From Haematobia irritans (Eukaryota > Arthropoda > Insecta > Diptera > Muscidae), in the NCBI RefSeq assembly GCF_050003625.1, contig NW_027445841.1, positions 124,001-188,000 on the forward strand: a stretch of 64,000 nucleotides of DNA, read 5' to 3'. Below, in pieces: positions 21,468-33,338 of this stretch. Both the position numbers and the translations under genes were made by a program. The notes below the pieces were generated by a model that saw nothing but the letters and a program-made list of their open reading frames with translations, did not search any database and was not told the origin of the DNA. Each line of letters begins with the position of its first letter. Within the stretch, counting starts at the first letter, position 1.

Positions 21468-22792
21468 TTTTTATACCCTGCGCCACACTGTGGAACAGGG
21501 TATTATAAGTTAGTGCATATGTTTGTAACATACAGAAGGAGACGAGATAGACACATGGTGTCTTTGGCAATAATGCTCAGGGTGGGTCCCTGAGTCGATA
21601 TAACCATGTCCGTTTGTCCGTCTGTCCGTCTGTCCGTCTGTCCGTCCGTCCGTCCGTCTGTCCGTCCGTCTGTCTGTGAACACATTTTTGTGATCAAAGT
21701 CTAGGTCGCAATTTAAGTCCAATCGCCTTCAAATTTGGCACATGTTCCTAATTTGGGTCAGAATAGAACCCTATTGATTTTGGAAGAAATCGGTTCAGAT
21801 TTAGATATAGCTCCCATATATATCTTTCGCCCGATATGCACCAATATGGACCCAGCAGCCAGAGTTTTATACCGATTTGCTTGAAATTTTGTACAAACAT
21901 AACACTTAGTCGTATAGTCAATTTTTATTGAATTGAAATCGAAATTAAAATTGAAATTTTATTGAAATCGGTTCAGATTTACATATAGCTCCCATATATA
22001 TCTTTCGCCCGATATGGACTTATATGGCCCCAGAAGCCAGATTTTTGGCCGAATTTGGTTGAAATTTTGCACTAGGAGTACAATTAGTAGTATAGTCAAG
22101 TGTGCAAAATTTGATTGATAGTTTTGGTCCAATTTGGTTGAAATTTCGCACATGGATTAGATTTAGCAATGTAGCTATGCGTGTCAAATTTGGTTAAAAT
22201 CGATTCAGATTGAGATATAGCTCCCATATATATCTTTCGCCCGATATGGACCCAGAAGCCAGAGTTTTATCCCGTTTAGCTTGAAATTTTGCACAAGGAG
22301 TACAACTGGTAGTATAGTCATGTGTGCCAAATTTGAAATCGGTTCAGATTTAGATATAGCTCCCATATATATGTTTTTCTGATTTCGACAAAAATGGTCA
22401 AAATACCAACATTTTCCTTGTAAAATCGTCACTGCTTAGTCGGAAAGTTGTAAAAAAGACTCTTATTTTCCTAAACTTCTAATACATATATATCGAGCGA
22501 TAAATCATAAATAAACTTTTGCGAAGTTTCCTTAAAATTGATTCAGATTTAAATGTTTCCCAAATTTTTTTACTAAAATTGTGTTCCTTCCTAGTGCATT
22601 AGCCAACGTAAATTTTGAGTCTATAGATTTTGTAAAAGTCTATCAAATTCTGTCCAAATCGAGTGATATTTATATGTATGTTTTTGGGACAAACCTTTAT
22701 ATATAGCCCCCAACACATTTGACGGATGTGATATGGTATCGAAATTTAGATCTACAAAGTGGTGCAGGGTACAATATAGTCGGCCCCGTCGT
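21468..22792 (-). mobile_element. Family A interspersed repeat, long copy
   Basis: On the minus strand, the 3' hairpin is at 21468-21506 (ATACCCTG.GCCACA.TGTGGA.CAGGGTAT) followed inward by a long GTCC/GTCT microsatellite (21608-21680) and CCATATATATCTTTCGCCCGATAT modules. The 5' side ends at 22740-22792 with ACCCTGCACCACTTTG and the GGGGCCGAC half of the hairpin. It is cut there by a different repeat starting TCGTTAAAAATATAGG. Confidence 0.75.
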
Positions 22793-23123
22793 TAAAAATA
22801 TAGGACGCGTAATACAATAATAGGGTGGTTATGAATAGACAAAAATTGCAAAGTCGACTTTTTAAAATTTGGGAAAAACGAGTTTTTATTTTTTTGACTT
22901 ACCGACTTTTTGTAATTATTTAATCGGAGTAAAACGGGATAATTTTAAATATCAATATTTATCATATGTCTGTGTATATTTAACGCTTTTAAAATAACGG
23001 TTATTGTCTCCATGCACTCCCACATTTACCATTAAAATATTTGTATCATATTCCCCTTTTAATTCGAAGTCGATTTTTCCTAACCACCCTAGCGTTAAAG
23101 TACTCGTCCTATATTTTTAACGA
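22789..23123. mobile_element. MITE-like element with perfect 19-bp TIRs
   Basis: TCGTTAAAAATATAGGACG lies at 22789-22807 and its exact inverse at 23105-23123. The ~335-bp segment between the outer ends holds a second inverted-repeat element (22831-23089). No open frame. The outer flanks do not show an obvious target duplication. Confidence 0.7.
22831..23089. mobile_element. Nested MITE with AGGGTGGTTA ends and TA flanks
   Basis: TAGGGTGGTTATGAA at the left and the inverse of TAGGGTGGTTAGGAA at the right. The TA at each edge fits a Tc1/mariner-type target duplication. The 10-mer AGGGTGGTTA also opens the DD41D mariner at 13654, so that family may have mobilised it. About 259 bp, AT-rich, non-coding. 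Confidence 0.65.
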
Positions 23124-24519
23124 CCCATATCCCTTTATTATAAATACACGATAATAAAGTTACAATATGCAATATAAATTAAATTTTCTATTACTATGAA
23201 TACAATGACTGCAGGGGGAAATGTTGTTCTATATAAAAAAAGTCGTCTATTGGAACATGATTTATGCAAGTAAGTTAAGCGATCCCGCTTAACAATTGTG
23301 TGACATTTTAATAACACATGATGTGATTCTCTGGAACAGCACAATCACACATGCCAACGCAACACCCGAACGAATAGTATAGTTTGGCATAAAATCAACT
23401 TTTTTCCCTGGGTTGTAAGCCAGTAATGCATGGTTATACTGTCGTACATCCAGATAAATGACTTCACATTATGTACTCATCGTTACATGACTATGTATGG
23501 ATGTGTGTGTTTGTGTGTATGTGTGTGTGTGAATGCACTTTGGAAATCTATTTCCGTTCTCTTGAAAAGGATGAATGAAATTTATTGCAGGAAAAAAAGA
23601 GCATCCGAATAACGATGAGCACAAAAGCGGAAACGGATATCTGTAGAAATATTCTCACACACAGAGTTACATTCAGATACATCGGTAAGCATTAAAGCCT
23701 TACAGATTTGGTATATCAACAAAAATGTAGTTCACTATGCAATTTAGTAATACATGTTAAATATAAAGCTTTGGTATTAAACGGTTTGAATGGAATTACA
23801 AAATATTTAAGATTTAAGGGGTACAGTTTTGTATGCCTAAATTAAATTTCTGTAACTAAAAGAAGCCACTTAGAGCTCTATATTTATGGTTAAATAGGTT
23901 TATATATCTAAGGGGTGCGATTGAAAAAAATGTGCCATAATTTTGTGTACCGGTAAAAGTAACTGTCTGCTAAATGTCTCAGATTTCGAATAAAATTGCA
24001 CATTTCATTTCGGTTGGATATGATTTACCGCAATGGACAGTGAATCCAGAGACGTAAAATAATAATTGAAAAGTTTCTCAGAAAACCATATGCCAATACA
24101 GAAACATGGAACAATGGATCGTATTGTGCCTGGAAATGCTGTTTTAAATGCAATTTAATCTTTATAACTTGCCTATAAACAGAAAGCATGTACATAGAAG
24201 AAATCAATACAGTGTGGCTGATATAAATTGCAACCAACGTACGGTTGCCACTCATGCTAAAAATAATCTACCAAACTTTAGAAACCATATTTAAAACAAT
24301 ATTTTTTATGATAGGCTGATAACAATGCAGGTTGCTTTTTCCTCCAAATTAATTACTTTACAAATTATTACAATTTAAATACGAGCTTATTAGACATGCA
24401 GGTTAAGTATCGGTAAAATCTTATTATGAAGGTTGTGATCATATTTTTGTGCTTAGTATGAAAAAAATGTTTTTCTTCGAACGAACGAATGAAAATTAAA
24501 ATTTTTAAACATATTTAAT
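23124..24519. other. AT-rich DNA with a (TG)n microsatellite, no gene
   Basis: A TG-rich simple repeat lies at about 23497-23533. A 76-codon minus frame (24025-24255) and others have no motif. No mobile element was recognised here, so it may be single-copy intronic or intergenic DNA. Confidence 0.45.
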
Positions 24520-27500
24520 AGAAGATTTGCTCAAAATTTTATTTCTGTAGAAAATTTTGTCAAAATTTTATTTCTATGAAAAAAATTTAAAAGATATTGA
24601 ATTTATAGAAAATTTTACTATTTTGTTATAGAAAATTTTGTTAAAATTTCAATTCTATAGAAATTTTTTTTCATTTTTTTGTATCAAAAATTTTCTCAAA
24701 AATTTATTTCTATAGAAAATTTTTGTCAAAATTTTATTTCCATACAAAATTTTGTCAAAATTTAATTTCTATAGCAAATTTTTTCAAAATTGTATTTCTA
24801 TAGAAAATTTTGTCAAACATATATTTTCATAGAAAATTTTGTCAAACATATATTTTCATAGAAAATTTTGTCAAAAATTTATTTCTATAGAAAATTTTGT
24901 CAAAATTTTATTTCTATAGAAAATTTTGTCAAAATTTTATTTCCATAGAAAATTTTGTCAAAATTTAATTTCTATAGCAAATTTTTTCAAAATTGTATTT
25001 CTATAGAAAATTTTGTCAAACATATATTTTCATAGAAAATTTTTTCAAACATATATTTTCATAGAAAATTTTGTCAAAAATTTATTTCTATAGAAAATTT
25101 TGTCAAAATTTTATTTCTATAGAAAATGTTGTCAAAATTTTATTTCCATGGAAAATTTTGTCAAAATTTTATTTTTATAGAAAATTTTATCAAAATTTAA
25201 TTTCTACAGAAAATTTTGTCAAAATTTTATTTCTATAAAAAAATTTTGTCAAAATTTTATTTCTATAGAAAATTTTGTCAAAATTTTATTTCCTTGGAAA
25301 ATTTTGTCAAAATTTTATTTCTGTAAAAAATTTTGCCAAAATTTTATTTCTATAAAAAATTTTGTCAATATTTTATTTCTATAAAAAATTTTGTCAATAT
25401 TTTATTTCTGTAGAAAATTTTGTCGAAATTTTATTTCTATAGATAATTTTGTCACAATTTAATTTCTATAAAAAATTTTGTCAAAATTTTATTTCTATAG
25501 AAAATTTTGTCAAAATTTTATTTCCTTGGAAAATTTTGTCAAAATTTTATTTCTGTGGAAAATTTTGCCAAAATTTTATTTCTGTAAAAAATTTTGTCAA
25601 TATTTTATTTCTGTAGCAAATTTTGTCGAAATTTTATTTCTATAGATAATTTTGTCAAAATTTAATTTCTATAAAAAATTTTGTCAAATTTTATTTCTGT
25701 GGAAAATTTTGTCAAAATATTATTTCCATTTTTCATTTCCATTTTGTCAAAATTTTATTTCTATAGAACATTTAGTCAAAAATTTAGTTTTGTACAGAAA
25801 ATTTTTTCAAAATATTATTTCCATAGAAAATTTTTGTCAAAATTTTATTTCTATAGAAAATGTTGTCAAAATTTTATTTCTATAGAAAATTTTGTCAAAA
25901 TTTTATTTCCATGGAAAATTTTGTCAAAATTTTATTTTTAGGAAAAATTTTGTAAACATTTTATTTCCATATAAAATTTTGTCAAAATTTTATTTCTACA
26001 GAAAATTTTGCCAAAATTTTGTTTCCATGAAAAATTTTGTCAAATTTTTATTTCTATAGAAAATTTTGTCAATTTTTTATTTCCATGGAAAATTTTGTCA
26101 AAAATGTATTTTTGTATAGAAAATTTTGTCAAAATATTATTTCCATTTTGTCAAGATTTCATTTTTATAGAACATTTAGTCAAAAATTTATTTTTGTACA
26201 GAAAATTTTTTCAAAATATTATTTCCATAGAAAATTTTTGTCAACATTTTATTTCTATAGAAAATGTTGTCAAAATTTTATTTCTATAGAAAATTTTGTC
26301 AAAATATTATTTCCATGGAAAATTTTGTCAAAATTTTATTTCCATGGAAAATTTTGTCAAAATTGTATTTCTATAGAAATTTTTGTCAAAATTGTATTCC
26401 TCTAGAAATTTTTGGTCGAAATTTTATTTCTATAGAACTTTTTGTCAAAATTTTATTTTCATAAAAAATTTTGTCAAAAATTTATTTTCATAGAAAATTT
26501 TGTCAAAATTTTATTTCTGTAGAAAATTTGGTCGAAATTTTATTTTCTTGGAAAATTTTGTCAAACTTTTATTTCCATGGAAAATTTTGTCAAAATTTTA
26601 TTTCTATACAAAGTTTTGTCAAAATTTTATTTCTATAGAAAATTTTGTCAAAATTTTATTTCTACAGAATTTTTTTTTTTAATTTTATTTTTATGGAAAA
26701 TTTTGTCAAAAATTCATTTTCATAAAAAATTTTGTCAAAATTTTATTTCTGTAGAAAATTTGGTCAAAATTTTATTTTCTTGGAAATTTTTGTCAAAATT
26801 TTATTTCTATAGAAAATTTTGTAAAAATTTTATTTTTATAGAAAATGTTGTCAAAATTTAATTTCTATAGAAAATTTTGTCAAAATTTTATTTCCATGGA
26901 AAATTTTGTCAAAATTTTATTTCCATGGAAAATTTTGTCAAAATTTTAATTCCATGGAAAATTTTGTCAAAATTTTATTTCTATAGAAAGTTTTGTCAAA
27001 ATTGTATTTCTATAGAAATTTTTGTCGAAATTTTATTTCTACAGATTTTTTTTTAAACTTTATTTCTATGGAAAATTTTGTCAAAATTTTATTTCTGTAG
27101 AAAATTTGGTCAACATTTTATTTTCATGGAAAATTTTATCAAAATTTTATTTCTATAGATTTGTAAATTTGGTCAAAATTATATTTCTATAGAAAATTTG
27201 GTCAAAATTTTATTTACTTTATAGAACATTTTGTCAAAATTTTATTTGAATGGAAAATTTTGTCAAGATTTTATTTCTATAGAACATTTTGTCAAAATTT
27301 TATTTCCAAGGAAAATTTTGTCAAAAATTTAGTTTTGCATAGAAAATTATTTTTAATATATTATTTCCATAGAAAATTTTGTCAACATTTTATTTCTAAG
27401 AAAATTTTGTCCAAATTTTATTTCTATAGAAAATTATGTCAACATTTAAGTTCTATAGAAAATTTTGTCTAAATTTTATTTCTATAGAAGATTTTATCAA

Positions 27501-27985
27501 AATTTTATTGCTATAAATAATTTTGTCAAAATTTTATTTTTATAGAAAATTTTGTCATAATTTAATTTTTATAGAAAATTTTGTCAAAAATTTATTTTCA
27601 TAGAAATATTTGTCAAAAATTTATTTTTTTAGAAAATTTTGTCAAAAATTTATTTCCATGGAAAATATTGTCAAAATTTTATTTCTACAGAAAATTTTGT
27701 GAAAATTTTATTTCTATAGACAATTTTGCCAAAATTTTATTTCTATAGAAAATTTTGCCAAATTTTATTTCAATAGAAAATTTTTGTCAACATTTTATTT
27801 CTATAGAAAATTTTGTCAAAATTTTATTTCTATAGAAAATTGTGTCAAAATTTTATTTCTACAGAAAATTTTGTCAAAATTTTTTTTCCATAGAAAGCTT
27901 CGTCAAAATGTTTTTTACATAGACATTTTGGGAAAAAAATGAATTTCTGTAGAAATGAATGCAACTTTATTTCTGTGGAAAATTG
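24520..27985 (+). repeat. 29-bp AT-rich minisatellite array (array 3, 3.5 kb)
   Basis: More than 100 head-to-tail units of TTTCTATAGAAA + ATTTTGTCAAAATTTTA type, with variant boxes TTTCCATGGAAA and TTTTCATAGAAA clustered in blocks, which suggests local amplification. 60-122 codon frames (YFYRKFCQNFISIENFVKIL-type) arise because the unit has few stops in one frame; they are not genes. Confidence 0.92.
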
Positions 27986-30394
27986 AAGTGCCTCTTATTT
28001 AAAGCGGAATGTTTTGAAAAATTTACTAAAATATCAAAACTACTACCAATTAAACATACTATCACGCTTGAATTCCATGACGAATAATTTTATTTCTAAA
28101 TACAATAGATCAAATTGCTTTTGTAAGCGTGTAAATAATAAAATAAAAAGTCACTGGAATAAATCTATCAACTGTCACAAGAGCGGGTTAGAAATGATAG
28201 CAACTTGACGTGGGTTCACGGTTGCCACAGTTTTTAGAATTCTACCATAAATGGTAGGTTTTGATTTAATTGTTAGTAGATTTGGCAAAATATTCCAAAA
28301 TAATTTTTTTTACCAAATTTTCTATAGAAATTCGTTTTTGACAAAATTTTCTATGGAAGTAAAATTTTGAAAAAGTTTTCTATGGATAAAAGTTTTTTTT
28401 TTTTTTTTTTAAACAGTAAAATATATTCCTTGCGGACACCTAGGAATCAGGAGGAATTGTAGAGTCGATTGGTATATATTTTATGGGCTCTAAGACCAAT
28501 ATTTCTGGTAGGCACAGTTTTTTTTACGATGACCACTATATGGTTTAGCGTATAAATTCCCTGCTGCTTATTAGGACCATATTCAACAAGACTTTCAAGC
28601 AGTTGCAAAATATTGATGAGGGATATTATTTATAAATCTTATTCATATAAAATCAGTTTCCTTTCGTGGTTATTTTATAAAAATATTATTGAAACAAATA
28701 TAAATCTATTAAATCTTGAAAAAAAAAAAATCTAGAGAAAGAAGTCGGCAAGTCTCAATTACGCATGTTTGGAAACTATTTATTTTAAAAAATTAACCAC
28801 GAAAACAAAATAATTTTTAACTACACAAAAATCATTAAAATTGGCCAACAAAACTCTGTAATGACTCGTTTCATTACTAAATAATAAAATATATTAAAAA
28901 ATGAAAAAAAGAGATTGTATACATAAAATTGTTGTATTGGCCCCATATTGATGAAAATTTTATATTATGAAGCTTTTTGTTATATAAAGAAACTCGAGCT
29001 TAAATATTTAAAAATATATTGACAACATTTCTATAATTAAAAATATAAAGATTTATTATGTTATATGATTATTTTCATGTGCGTACATGTTTCCTTCAAT
29101 CTCAATCTGAGTGTTGGTTTGTAGTTTTAACGTTTAAAGAGTAACACAATTGATTTCCTATTGCCAAATTTGAAGATGACACAAGATTTGCATTCCCGCC
29201 TGATACAGAAATATTGAAAGAGTAATTTGCCACCGCTACAAGCTATAAAAATTAAATAAAGAAAATTTCATTTGACCTCAATTTTTCTTTTTTGCATACT
29301 CCTCTGCATCATCGATGTATCCATTCGTTCTACTAACAATACTATAAAAAAAAGTTTTAATGACTATAAAGTGTCCTCAATATAGAGTAATTCGTACTTT
29401 TTTTTCTCCCATTTTCAATGGTAACAATAGAGATAATTCTAGAGAAAACTTTTGCGGGAAGCTTTGTGTGGTTTTAAAATATTTTTGCAAAAGTTAGTTT
29501 ACATATCTCCTCGTATCTGTAGGGCAGGAAAGTGTAACCTCATTTGCAACCAAAAATTTACCCAATTTTCTTTTACTTTCTCCCGAAATACAAAAATGAG
29601 TGAAATAAAGTTGGTCTATTCTTAGAGGGCATAACTCAAATAGATTGGAATCATCCCACAAAAAGGACATTGCATTTTATTGAATGTGTATGTGTATGAA
29701 TGCAAAGAAACACAAAGTTGTGTGTGTGTGTGTATTAATGTTGGAAAGTTGACTGCAATGCAGCTATGATTACAATTGGTAAAAGTTCTTGCCTGCAACT
29801 TGTGGTTGAATCGCATCTTACATTCATGACTCATGTATATTCGTATGCCTTGATTCCCTAGTAACCTATATCGAATGGTATAGATTTTCGTGTGATTCTA
29901 TTACAAACTGAAAGTATTTTTTCTATATTGAGGATCGAAATTTTAGACAAAAAAAGTTTTTTTTACGCAAAAAGTTTTCTTTAAAAACAAATAAAAATTC
30001 TCACAAGCAAACGTTGTATCGGTTTATTTGTTTTTATAAAAAATACTTTCTTTTAAAGCTTAATATCGTTTATCTAAAATTTCCGGATAAATGTATTTTT
30101 TTTATTATCTTGTGGTTAATTGCTCGGTAACTCATTAATTTCCTTTGGATTGTCTTTTGAAGTACAAATGGTTCTCATTCCAAGTTGGGTTATCTTTTTG
30201 TACTATTACCTTATTCGAAATGTACTTTGTATAACTGATTTGTGTATCAGATTTATATCTTAACATGCATGTGACCAACCATATATGCTACCCAGAACAA
30301 GTAAACGTGAGATAAAGTTGAACGGCACCAACTTTAATATACCCTACTTCAACATTATTCACGCTTGCGAGTCAACAACATTAACATTATTTTA
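27986..30394. other. AT-rich DNA with minor repeat fragments, no gene
   Basis: Contains three inverted minisatellite units (about 28300-28390), a (TG)n run near 29718 and a family F-like fragment (29935-30095, AAATTTTAGACAAAAAAAG). Short frames such as 28014-28208 and 29622-29834 show no domain. No RNA gene seen. Confidence 0.45.
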
Positions 30395-30634
30395 GTTCAT
30401 GGAAATTATTATACGACGAGATACTGAAGATACCCATGCCAGATGATACATTCCTTGTTGGCTATGCTGATAACATAGCCGCTGTTGTAAAAGCGAGAAA
30501 TACTGAAGAGGTCCAACGCAAACTTCGCCAAACTATGGTACGCGCGAAGGACTAGTCAGACAATTACAATTAGCCATGCAAAAGACTGAACTGCTACTAC
30601 TAATGAGACGGCATCTGCCTCTAGAAATAGATAT

Positions 30635-30930
30635 TGGGAGCCAGCGTGGTGCAATGGTTAGCATGCCCTCCTTGCATACACAGGGTCGTGGGTTTAAACC
30701 CAGTTTGGACCAAACACCAAAAAGTTTTTCAGCGATGGATTATCCCATCTTAGCAATGCTGGTGACATTTCACTGCAATGTGGAACGCCGTTAGGACTCG
30801 GCTGTAAAAAGGAGGTCCATTGTCATTGAGCATAACATAGAATCAGGCAGCACTCAGTGGTATCACAATGGACTGAATAGTCTAAGCGAGCCTGAAATAT
30901 CGGGCTGCCACTACACCTAACCTAACCTAC
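30635..30930 (+). mobile_element. tRNA-derived SINE, copy 2
   Basis: Same family as 9089-9438: head GGGAGCCAGCGTGGTGCAATGG, B-box-like region altered to GGGTTTAAACCC, body with GATTATCCCATCTTAGCAATG, tail CACCTAACCTAACCTA. It lies in the RT fragment between LEIDI-type and HIDDMVIP-type coding sequence. No clean target duplication, so older than the 9089 copy. Confidence 0.8.
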
Positions 30931-31026
30931 CTATGCACATCGACGATATGGTAATTCCAACAAAGCAGTTAGGACTAAGTTGGGACTAAGGATGTACTCG
31001 AAACTAACGTACTCCAGGCAGATATA

Positions 31027-32296
31027 AATGGTGATACGGTCAAAATTTGGTCAATATAAACTTGACGTATTTCTTTCAATTTTTGCATTTAAAAAACCTG
31101 AACACCCCTCATTTTGAAGGTGTGTGTGTGTAGAATGTAGCTCCTATTTTGATTTTGGCATTCACTCTTCAGTTGTCAAAATGCCGTCCAAGCAAGAAGA
31201 GTAGCGTATCAAAATCCGAGCTACTCGCACGCAAAGCTGGCAAAATCGCTAAAAGTTGTCAAATCAACCGTTACAAATGTAATTAAAGTGTTTGGGGAAC
31301 GTTTGTCGACAGCCAGGAAGTCTGGATCGGGGGGAAATCGAAAACAGGAAGCCGCTGAGACGACAAAGAGAGTTGCCGGTAGTTTCAAGCGATACCTTAA
31401 CCTCTCTCTCCGAGATGCCGCAAATAAGCTGGGTGTATCGTCTACAACCGTGCATCGAGCCAAAAAACGAGCCGGACTATCGACTTACAAGAAGGTAGTG
31501 ACTCCAAATCGCGATGATAAACAAAATACGACGGCCAAAGCGCGATCCCGGAGGCTGTACACGACGATGCTGTCGAAGTTTGACTGCGTGGTAATGGACG
31601 ACGAAACCTACGTCAAAGCCGACTACAAGCAGCATCCGGAACAGGAGTTTTATACGGCAAAAGGAAGAGGAAAGGTAGCAGATATTTTCAAGCACATAAA
31701 ACTGTCAAAGTTCGCAAAGAAATATCTGGTTTGGCAAGCCATCTGTACCTGTGGCTTGAAAAGCAGCATTTTCATAGCTTCCGGGACTGTCAACCAAGAA
31801 ATTTACGTGAAAGAGTGTTTGAATAAACATCTGCTACCTTTCCTGAAGAAACACGCTTGTTCCGTACTGTTTTGGCCGGATTTGGCATCTTGCCATTACG
31901 GTAAAAAGGCCATGGAGTGGTACGCCGCCAACAACGTGCAGGTGGTTCCCAAGGACAAGAACCCTCCCAACACGCCAGAGCTCCGCCCAATTGAGAAATA
32001 CTGGGCTATTGTTAAGCGGAACCTAAAGAAGACCAAAAAAACTGCTAAGGACGAGCAGCAGTTCAAGGCAAACTGGCTTTCTGCGGCGAAGAAGGTGGCT
32101 GTACAAAATCTGATGGCAGGTGTCAAGCGTTAGGCCCGGCAATTCGGATTTGGAAAAGCGAAAGCCTAACTGAATATTTTTCCTGAATTTTATACTAATT
32201 GAACTTGAAAAAGAAATTTAATTTGATTTTTTAAATAAACGATTTCACCGCTTTACACGCGTTTTCCCTTGACCAAATTTTGACCGTATCACCCTC
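31027..32296 (+). mobile_element. Tc1-like DD37E transposon
   Basis: Terminal inverted repeats GGTGATACGGTCAAAATTTG (31030 onward, about 25 bp in all) and its inverse ending at 32293. TA flanks at 31025-31026 and 32297-32298 fit the Tc1/mariner target duplication, and the host RT frame is continuous once the element and one TA are removed. Carries one transposase gene. Confidence 0.88.
31181..32133 (+). pseudogene. DD37E Tc1-type transposase, damaged at the N-terminus
   Basis: The ATG at 31181 (MPSKQEE) meets a TAG at 31202. The main frame, about 300 codons, is shifted relative to it and is open from about 31205 to 32133. From the GTG at 31288, numbered as residue 1: helix-turn-helix around 38-62 (LSLRDAANKLGVSSTTVHRA), first catalytic Asp in VVMDDETYVK (Asp105), second in LFWPDLASCHY (Asp198), Glu236 in ELRPIEKYW. 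There are 37 residues between the last two, the DD37E signature known from mosquito Tc1-like elements. After the TAG at 32131 the same frame runs on for 16 codons to a TAA, so the TAG may be premature. It cuts and pastes DNA at TA sites when intact. Confidence 0.9.
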
Positions 32297-33338
32297 TAGT
32301 ACGCATCGGAGAAAGCTGATACGATGACGTCGCGACTGACCAGACTGATGGCAAACATAGGAGGCCCTCTTCCAAGCAGAAGAATGATACTCATAAAGAT
32401 GACTAACAGTATCCTCCTCTAACAGGTTGGCTGATAAGTCTCCGGTCTGACACATAGATGGCAGCGCTAGTATTAAATGCATATTATTTTTGTATAGTAC
32501 CAACCTTCAAATGATTCGTGTCAAAATTTGACGTCTGTAAGCCAATTAGTTTGTGAGATAGAGCGTCTTTTGTGAAGCAACTTTTGTTATTGTGAAAAAA
32601 ATGGGAAAAAAAGAATTTCGAGTTTTGAAAAAATACTGTTTTCTGAAGGGGAAAAAATACGGTGGAAGCAAAAACTTGGCTTGATAATGAGTTTCCGCGC
32701 TCTGCCCCAGGGAAATCAACAATAATTGATTGGTATTCAAAATTCAACATGGTGAAATGAGCACGGAGGACGCTGAACGCAGTGGACGCCCGAAAGAGGT
32801 GGTTACCGACGAAAACATCAAAAAAAAAATCCACAAAATGATTTTGAATGACCGTAAAATGAAGTTGATCGAGATAGCAGAGACCTTAAAGATATCAAAG
32901 GAACGTGTTGGTCATATCATTCATCAATATTTGGATATGCGGAAGCTCTGTGCAAAATGGGTGCCGCTCGAGCTCACATTTGACCAAAATCAACAACGTG
33001 TTGATGATTCTGAGCGGTGTTTGCAGCTGTTAACTCGTAATACACGCGACTTTTTCCGTCGATATGTGACAATGGATGAAACATGGCTCCATCACTACAC
33101 TCCTGAGTCCAATCGACAGTCGGCTGAGTGGACAGCGACCGGTGAACCGTCTCCGAAGCGTGGAAAGACTCAAAAGTCCGCTGGAAAAGTAATAGCCTCT
33201 ATTTTTTGGGATGCGCATGGAATAGTTTTTATCAATTGTCTTGAGAAAGGAAAAACCATCAACAGTGACTATTATATGGCGTTATTGGAGCGTTTGAAGG
33301 TGGAAATCGCGGCAAAACGGCCCCATATGAAGAAGAAA

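Noticed and set aside
24577..26861. Many 60-122 codon frames rich in Phe, Tyr and Lys (YFYRKFCQNFIS repeats)
   Set aside because: They are translations of the 29-bp minisatellite, appear in several phases at once and lack any conserved protein feature.
24520..27985. CRISPR-like array
   Set aside because: Units are contiguous ~29-bp tandem repeats without unique spacers, in eukaryotic DNA.
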